DNA of 10,706 nucleotides, taken from assembly GCA_012798145.1 (NCBI GenBank), contig JAAZNT010000006.1, positions 1 to 10,706 of the forward strand, read 5' to 3'. Under the pieces are notes generated by a model, which made no database searches, had not been told where the DNA came from, and saw only the letters and a list, made by a program, of their open reading frames with translations. The translations under genes and the position numbers were made by a program. Origin of the DNA: Thermoanaerobaculaceae bacterium (lineage in GTDB: Bacteria; Acidobacteriota; UBA4820). Below are positions 6,665 through 10,706 of the stretch, piece by piece; the first letter of the stretch is position 1, and every line of letters starts with the position of its first letter.

Positions 6665-7420
6665 ATGTTTGATTCGCCTTTGACTTTGACAATACTATTT
6701 TTTGGCGGCTTGCTTGCCGGAACTATGGACACAATTGCCGGAGGGGGAGGAATTATAACTGTTCCGCTTTTATTTTCTTTTCCAATAACATCACTGCAGG
6801 TTTTTGGAACAAACAAATTTCAATCTACTTTTGGCTCATTTTCAGCAACATTTAATTTCTTTATCAAAGGGAAATACAAGATTAAACTTTTAATAGGCGT
6901 TTTTTTTACCGCAATTGGTTCCTTTTTCGGAGCATATTGCGTTGGGATCGTTCCGTCAGATATTTTAAGAAAGATAGTTCCTTTTATGTTGTATTCAATC
7001 GCAATTTTTCTCTATTTTTACAAAAATTACGGAATAGAGAAAAAAGAAGTAAAGATGAATGAAAATTTATTTTACCTTCTCTTTGGCCTTTCTATCGGTT
7101 TTTATGACGGGTTTTTTGGCCCGGGAACAGGGACTTTTTGGGCGATTCTTTTTGTTCATTTTCTTGGAATGGATTTGAGAGAAGCGACCATAAACACAAA
7201 ACTTATGAATTTTACTTCAAATATAATTCCTCTGATGTTTTTCCTTTCCAAAGGAAGCGTTTTGTTCCTTCCGGGAATCGCGATGGCTTCGGGGCAATTT
7301 TTAGGAGGTTTCATAGGAGCAAAAATAGTTCTTAAAAAAGGCGCAAAAATCATTAAGCCGATTTTAATTTTCATTGCGATTGTGCTTGCCACAAAACTCA
7401 TAATTGACAGTTGGTTTTAG
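6665..7420 (+). CDS. TauE/SafE family inner-membrane permease
   Basis: This 251-residue protein has about seven to eight hydrophobic segments, normal for the TauE/SafE (TSUP) family of anion permeases and exporters. Family members have been linked to sulfite, sulfoacetate or other organosulfur compounds, but substrate is unpredictable from sequence. The two halves carry the expected paired motifs. In the first, AGTMDTIAGGGGIITVP (18-34) is followed by FGTNKFQSTFGS (47-58). In the second, GFYDGFFGPGTGTF (145-158) is followed by NTKLMNFTSN (177-186). The overall look is closest to the YfcA-like branch. The start is fixed by an in-frame TAG at 6659-6661, six bases before the ATG. Starting at the next Met (residue 21) would delete TM1. 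No SD precedes the ATG. The antiporter gene follows after 3 bases, so the two are probably cotranscribed. No sulfur-metabolism gene is nearby. Confidence 0.93.
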   Translation: MFDSPLTLTILFFGGLLAGTMDTIAGGGGIITVPLLFSFPITSLQVFGTNKFQSTFGSFSATFNFFIKGKYKIKLLIGVFFTAIGSFFGAYCVGIVPSDILRKIVPFMLYSIAIFLYFYKNYGIEKKEVKMNENLFYLLFGLSIGFYDGFFGPGTGTFWAILFVHFLGMDLREATINTKLMNFTSNIIPLMFFLSKGSVLFLPGIAMASGQFLGGFIGAKIVLKKGAKIIKPILIFIAIVLATKLIIDSWF

Positions 7421-7423
7421 AAT

Positions 7424-8395
7424 ATGTTTTTAAATATTATTTTTTTAATAATCGGGTTTGTCATTCTTATAAAAGGGGCAGATTGGCTCGTTGAAGGGGC
7501 GTCTTCTCTCGCAAAAAAATTCAATGTTTCAGACCTTGCGATAGGGCTTACAGTTGTTGCAATCGGAACATCTATGCCTGAACTCGTGGTAAATGTTTTT
7601 GCAGCATACAAAGGACATTCTGATATTGTGTTTGGAAATATAATAGGAAGCAACAATTTAAATCTTTTTTTAGTTTTGGGTATTTTGGGAATGGTTGCAC
7701 CGCTTACTATTCAAAGAAGTTCTCTTTTTAAAGAAATTCCAATTTCTTTAGGCTTTACTTTACTACTAATGTTTTTGGCCAATAATTTCTTTTTATCAGA
7801 AACAAAGACCTTTACTCGTCTTGAAGGACTCTTCTTTCTGGCATTGTTTGCCCTTTTTTTGATTTATGCTTATACACAATTGAAAAGAGATGAATTAACG
7901 AAAAGAGAAAAGAAAATGACAAACCCATTTTTAGCATCTCTTTATATTATTCTTGGGCTTGTTCTTCTTGGTTTAGGGGGACATCTTGTTGAATCAAATT
8001 CGGTATTGATAGCGGCTTCTCTTGGAATCAGCCAGGCAGTTATAGGACTTACAGTTGTTGCGGGAGGGACATCGATGCCGGAACTTGCCACTTCTCTTGT
8101 TGCAGTGCTGAAAAAGAAGGGCGACATAGCCATTGGAAACATAATCGGTTCAAATATTTCAAATATTCTTTTTATTTTGGGCTTAAGCGCGGTTATCAAG
8201 ACGCAAAACTTTAATTCAAAGTTTAATCAGGATTTGTTGCTATTGATTGTTGGAACAATTCTTCTGTTTTTTGCGGGTCTTTTGGGAAAAAACGAGAGAG
8301 AAATTGACAGATGGGAGGCAGGATTTTTATTTCTTGTATATTCAGCTTACATCGGATATCTTGTTATTATTGAAACTGCAAAGTCGCCATTCTGA
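7424..8395 (+). CDS. Ca2+/cation antiporter (CaCA family, YrbG-like)
   Basis: This is a 323-residue inner-membrane sodium- or proton-driven calcium antiporter of the CaCA superfamily, the usual size for the bacterial K+-independent type. The two alpha repeats that form the ion site are plain. The first is GLTVVAIGTSMPELVVNV (41-58, acidic Glu53) with GNIIGSNNLNLFLVLG (71-86). The second is GLTVVAGGTSMPELATSLVA (208-227, Glu220) with GNIIGSNISNILFILG (238-253). A charged cytoplasmic loop (about 153-166, KRDELTKREKK) separates the halves. Both catalytic glutamates and the SN pairs are present, so it should be functional; the exact exchanged ions are inferred from the family. The ATG lies 3 bases after the permease TAG without an SD, implying coupled translation. 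It converges with gpmA, leaving 96 bases between stops. Confidence 0.94.
   Translation: MFLNIIFLIIGFVILIKGADWLVEGASSLAKKFNVSDLAIGLTVVAIGTSMPELVVNVFAAYKGHSDIVFGNIIGSNNLNLFLVLGILGMVAPLTIQRSSLFKEIPISLGFTLLLMFLANNFFLSETKTFTRLEGLFFLALFALFLIYAYTQLKRDELTKREKKMTNPFLASLYIILGLVLLGLGGHLVESNSVLIAASLGISQAVIGLTVVAGGTSMPELATSLVAVLKKKGDIAIGNIIGSNISNILFILGLSAVIKTQNFNSKFNQDLLLLIVGTILLFFAGLLGKNEREIDRWEAGFLFLVYSAYIGYLVIIETAKSPF
7547..7560 (+). repeat. DNA-level trace of the antiporter alpha-1 repeat
   Basis: CTTACAGTTGTTGC here recurs exactly at 8048-8061, 501 bases (167 codons, in frame) downstream. Each copy encodes the LTVVA that leads into a GTSMPEL ion-site motif. It reflects the internal duplication of CaCA transporters. 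Confidence 0.8.
8048..8061 (+). repeat. DNA-level trace of the antiporter alpha-2 repeat
   Basis: This is the second exact copy of CTTACAGTTGTTGC (first at 7547-7560). It encodes LTVVA before the second GTSMPEL (Glu220). Confidence 0.8.
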
Positions 8396-8412
8396 TCTTT
8401 CCACAATTTAGC

Positions 8413-8440
8413 CCTTTAAGAATTCAACCGCTTTTAAAGG
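8413..8440. other. Hairpin between convergent antiporter and gpmA genes
   Basis: CCTTTAA (8413-8419) pairs with TTAAAGG (8434-8440); a G-T and an A-T pair extend it to nine pairs around a 10-base loop. It lies 17 bases past the antiporter stop. Neither strand has a following T run, so it is at best a weak terminator or an RNA 3'-end stabiliser. Confidence 0.35.
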
Positions 8441-8461
8441 TAAGATTCTTTGCAAGAAATT

Positions 8462-8474
8462 TCTCCGAAGGAGA
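8462..8474 (-). terminator. Weak terminator-like hairpin after gpmA
   Basis: On the minus strand TCTCC-TTC-GGAGA forms a five-pair stem with a three-base loop, 17 bases after the gpmA stop. It is followed by AATTTCTTG, only moderately T-rich. It could end the gltX-gpmA transcript, but it is short and unconvincing. Confidence 0.3.
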
Positions 8475-8491
8475 GCCAAAATGAGATTATT

Positions 8492-9238
8492 TTACTTCGC
8501 TTTTCCTTGTTTTGCCACTCTTTCCTGAGCTTCTTTTAATTTTTGTTCGTCTGCAAGATAGTAATGTTTTATTGGTTTTAATTGTTGGTCAAGTTCATAA
8601 ACAAGAGGAATGCCTGTCGGGATGTTGAGGGCTACGATTTCATCTTCACTCATATTGTCAAGATAGAAAACGAGAGCCCTTAAAGAATTTCCGTGCGCAG
8701 AGATCAAAACTCTTTTTCCGGATAAAATAGCTGGAGATATTGTGTCGTGCCAGAAGGGAAGGAATCTTTCAACAGTGTTTTTCAAACTTTCGCAACTTGG
8801 ATGTTCCCCCTGTTTCAAATCTTTGTATTTAGGGTCATTTATAGGATGCCTTGGATCTGAAAGTTCAAGTGGAGGAGGCGGAGTTGCAAAACTTCTTCTC
8901 CAAATTTTTACCTGCTCTTCTCCATACTTTTGAGCCATTTCAGACTTGTTCAAACCTTGAAGAGCACCGTAATGCCTTTCGTTAAGACGCCAAGAATTGA
9001 CAACTGGAATCCACATTTGATCAAGTTCATCAAGCGCTATCCACAAAGTTCTTATCGCTCTTTTTAAATATGATGTGTAAGCGATGTCAAAAATGAAATT
9101 TTCTTTTCTTAAAGTCTTTCCCGCTTCTTTTGCTTCTTTGATGCCCTGCTCTGACAAATCGACATCAGTCCATCCTGTAAATCTGTTTTCTTTGTTCCAG
9201 ACGCTTTCACCGTGCCTTAATAAAACTAATTTATACAT
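8492..9238 (-). CDS. gpmA: 2,3-bisphosphoglycerate-dependent phosphoglycerate mutase
   Basis: GpmA interconverts 3-phosphoglycerate and 2-phosphoglycerate in cytoplasmic glycolysis and gluconeogenesis through a phosphohistidine. The 248 residues match the normal length. Visible are the histidine phosphatase signature LLRHGESVWNKENRFTGW (6-23, phosphorylated His9), the basic LKRAIRT (58-64), RLNERHYGALQGLNK (84-98, Glu87), RRSFATPPPP (114-123), SAHGNSLRALV (180-190, second catalytic His182) and NIPTGIPLVYEL (205-216). The C-terminal tail ends in KQGKAK, as in many GpmA proteins; this tail closes over the active site in the family. Nothing is missing. The ATG overlaps the end of gltX by 8 bases but has its own strong SD, GGAGG (9244-9248), five bases upstream, so it can be translated independently of gltX. 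Confidence 0.98.
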   Translation of the reverse strand: MYKLVLLRHGESVWNKENRFTGWTDVDLSEQGIKEAKEAGKTLRKENFIFDIAYTSYLKRAIRTLWIALDELDQMWIPVVNSWRLNERHYGALQGLNKSEMAQKYGEEQVKIWRRSFATPPPPLELSDPRHPINDPKYKDLKQGEHPSCESLKNTVERFLPFWHDTISPAILSGKRVLISAHGNSLRALVFYLDNMSEDEIVALNIPTGIPLVYELDQQLKPIKHYYLADEQKLKEAQERVAKQGKAK

Positions 9239-10631
9239 CTTTTCCTCCGCTTTTTATAAAGTTTAAGCCTCTTTTCAATCTCCTTAAAGATTTTTCTTTT
9301 CCCATAGCGTAAAAAAGGTCAAAAATTGAGGGACTTTCTCCTTTTCCGACAAGGAACAATCTTGAGGGGTGTATCAAATCTTTTGCTTTTAATCCTTTTT
9401 CCTCAGCAAATCCTCTTAACTCTTGCTCAATTTTGTCTTGAATCCATTCGCTGATTTTTTCAAGATGAAAGATAAATTGTCCAAAATACTTTGATGTTTT
9501 TTCCTTGTCAATTTTGGAGAGAGAGGATTCATCATATTCAAAATCCTCCTTAATGAAAGGTATTAAGTTTTTTGAGAGTTCAATCAGTGTCCTGCTTCTT
9601 GTCCTCGTAACAGCAAGCGCTTTGTCATCGGGAAATTCCTGAAATTCCCAAAAATTCTTCAATTCCTCTTTCAATTCATTTAAGTCCATTTCCGAGATTA
9701 GTTTTCCGTTGAGAAAAAGAAGTTTGTCGTAATCAAAAACAGAAGAAGATTTTTTAATCTTTTCTATTTCAAAGCGCCTTGCTATTTCTTCTCTTGAAAG
9801 GCACTTTTCTTCGTCAATGTTTGTTCCCAAAGAGGCAAGGAAATTAAAAAGAGCCAATGAGAGAATACCTTCTTTCTTAAAAGCGATGACAGATGTTGTG
9901 CCATGCCTTTTTGATAGTTTTTTTCTGTCTTTCCCAAGTATCAGAGGAAGATGACCGAAAAGAGGCGGCTCAATTCCCAATCCTTTGTAAATAGCCAGTT
10001 GTTTTGGAGTGTTTGAAATATGGTCTTCTCCTCTTAAAATGTGAGTGATTCCAAGCGAATAATCATCGGCGACAACAGAGAGGTTGTATGTCGGAGAGCC
10101 GTCGCTTCTCAAAACTACAAAATCTTCAATCTCCGAAGAATTGAATGAAATTTTTCCCTTGACAAAATCATTCCATTCAATTTTTCCTTCAGGAATTTTG
10201 CACCTTATGACAAATTTTTCTGTTGCCGCCCTTTTGTCAGATTCTTCTTTTGAAATCGCTCTGCAGTTTTTGTCATACTTCCATTCTGCCGGGTTTTCAA
10301 GTCTTTTCTTTCTCTCTTCTATTTCTTCTTTTGAGCAAAAACATCTGTAAGCGAATCCTCTTTCAAGAAGTTTTAGGGCGCATTCCTGATGAAGTTCTTT
10401 TCTTTCTGACTGAAAGAAAGGTCCCTCATCCCACTGTATTTTTAACCACTCGAGCCCCTCTAAAATAGCGGCTGTCATATCTTTTGTTGAGCGGTTTTCA
10501 TCTGTGTCCTCAATCCGCAAAACAAACTTTCCGCCTGTTTTTTGGGCGTAAAGATAATTAACCAGCGCAGTTCTCGCGCCTCCTATGTGCAAATATCCCG
10601 TCGGGGAGGGAGCAAATCTGACCTTGACCAT
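9231..10631 (-). CDS. gltX: Glutamyl-tRNA synthetase
   Basis: This class I aminoacyl-tRNA synthetase charges tRNA(Glu) with glutamate. The 466 residues are the usual bacterial length. The Rossmann domain opens with RFAPSPTGYLHIGGARTA (5-22, HIGH-type site) and RIEDTDENRS (39-48). A zinc site like that described for the E. coli enzyme is intact, with Cys97, Cys99, Tyr119 and Cys123. The tRNA-acceptor region includes RSDGSPTYNLSVVADD (175-190) and ILRGEDHISNTPKQ (198-211). The KMSKS-type loop is KKLSKRHG (237-244). The anticodon-binding helical domain fills about 300-466. I cannot tell from sequence whether it discriminates tRNA(Glu) from tRNA(Gln). The frame is open upstream to the window edge, but the ATG at 10631 is supported by GGAGG and by alignment to the canonical N-terminus. 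gpmA follows with an 8-base overlap. Confidence 0.98.
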   Translation of the reverse strand: MVKVRFAPSPTGYLHIGGARTALVNYLYAQKTGGKFVLRIEDTDENRSTKDMTAAILEGLEWLKIQWDEGPFFQSERKELHQECALKLLERGFAYRCFCSKEEIEERKKRLENPAEWKYDKNCRAISKEESDKRAATEKFVIRCKIPEGKIEWNDFVKGKISFNSSEIEDFVVLRSDGSPTYNLSVVADDYSLGITHILRGEDHISNTPKQLAIYKGLGIEPPLFGHLPLILGKDRKKLSKRHGTTSVIAFKKEGILSLALFNFLASLGTNIDEEKCLSREEIARRFEIEKIKKSSSVFDYDKLLFLNGKLISEMDLNELKEELKNFWEFQEFPDDKALAVTRTRSRTLIELSKNLIPFIKEDFEYDESSLSKIDKEKTSKYFGQFIFHLEKISEWIQDKIEQELRGFAEEKGLKAKDLIHPSRLFLVGKGESPSIFDLFYAMGKEKSLRRLKRGLNFIKSGGKDV

Positions 10632-10635
10632 AAAT

Positions 10636-10640
10636 CCTCC
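10636..10640 (-). promoter_or_regulatory. gltX Shine-Dalgarno
   Basis: GGAGG on the minus strand lies four bases (ATTT) before the ATG. It decides the start, because the reading frame itself stays open further upstream. Confidence 0.75.
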
Positions 10641-10647
10641 AAAAAGG

Positions 10648-10656
10648 ATTATACCA
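10648..10656 (-). promoter_or_regulatory. Predicted extended -10 promoter of gltX-gpmA
   Basis: The minus strand reads TGGTATAAT: TGn plus a perfect TATAAT (10653-10648). No good -35 is found at 16-18 bases (GGAGAA at 17). The predicted transcript start near 10641 gives a leader of about 10 bases beginning at the SD. Confidence 0.6.
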
Positions 10657-10706
10657 AAAATTAAAAATTCTTCTCCTGAATGAAAATCAACTTGAGAGAT
10701 TTCATT

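Noticed and set aside
7942..8199. Minus-strand ORF opposite the antiporter's second alpha repeat, and a similar one at 7417-7656 opposite the first
   Set aside because: The two resemble each other (both contain SGIDVP..ATTVSPI), which could look like a repeated gene. They are only the antisense of the two alpha repeats.
8413..8440. Bidirectional intrinsic terminator between antiporter and gpmA
   Set aside because: The stem is AT-rich and neither strand has a following T run, so it is listed only as a hairpin.
10680..10706. Possible divergent gene start on the plus strand (ATG AAA ATC AAC TTG AGA GAT, preceded directly by TGA)
   Set aside because: Only nine codons are visible, there is no SD, and the minus strand also has an open frame ending at 10661-10663 that could be the tail of a gene before gltX. 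The window edge prevents a choice.
1..10706. Defence island, prophage, CRISPR or mobile element
   Set aside because: No transposase, integrase, nuclease, toxin-antitoxin pair, repeat array or tRNA-adjacent duplication is visible. The macro domain alone, beside ftsK and without an ADP-ribosyltransferase neighbour, does not support a toxin-antitoxin system such as DarTG.

Overview
This is a compact, AT-rich bacterial chromosome segment. Ten genes fill nearly all of it, and the largest gaps are 107 and 96 bases. The genes are FtsK, glutamyl-tRNA synthetase, 2,3-bisphosphoglycerate-dependent phosphoglycerate mutase, several inner-membrane transporters, a lipoprotein, and a secreted CARDB-domain protein. 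The lipoprotein and the secreted protein, whose C-terminal style I associate with Gram-negative proteins, suggest a diderm bacterium. I cannot place the phylum from sequence alone. I saw no rRNA, tRNA, CRISPR array, insertion sequence or phage gene.

Layout. (1) 18-398 (+): a short, very acidic protein of unknown function, possibly the end of a longer gene. (2) 417-5025 (-): a tightly packed cluster transcribed ftsK > macro-domain protein > conserved lipoprotein > POT-like MFS transporter. The genes overlap by 10 and 4 bases and are then 3 bases apart. Its last gene converges on the acidic gene with only 18 bases between the stops. (3) 5133-6599 (+): a stand-alone gene for a secreted CARDB protein, with a near-consensus promoter, a near-perfect Shine-Dalgarno (SD) sequence and a strong intrinsic terminator. 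(4) 6665-8395 (+): a two-gene unit for a TauE/SafE-family permease and a Ca2+/cation antiporter. It starts at what looks like a leaderless promoter placed directly after the terminator. (5) 8492-10631 (-): gltX followed by gpmA, overlapping by 8 bases.

How the parts relate. The gltX-gpmA pair is housekeeping (aminoacylation and glycolysis). The ftsK cluster joins chromosome segregation to an ADP-ribose-binding protein, a lipoprotein and a transporter, with no obvious single pathway. The permease and antiporter are both small inner-membrane transporters built from two repeats.

The most notable signal is not a new enzyme system but gene-start architecture. Each of the four promoters I can place would give a 5' leader of about 0-16 bases, and three of them look like extended -10 (TGn) promoters without a good -35. 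Gene starts fall into two classes: four with a strong SD (ftsK, CARDB gene, gpmA, gltX) and five with none (macro, lipoprotein, POT-like, TauE/SafE, antiporter). The least-described proteins are the CARDB protein's C-terminal half, the lipoprotein and the acidic protein.
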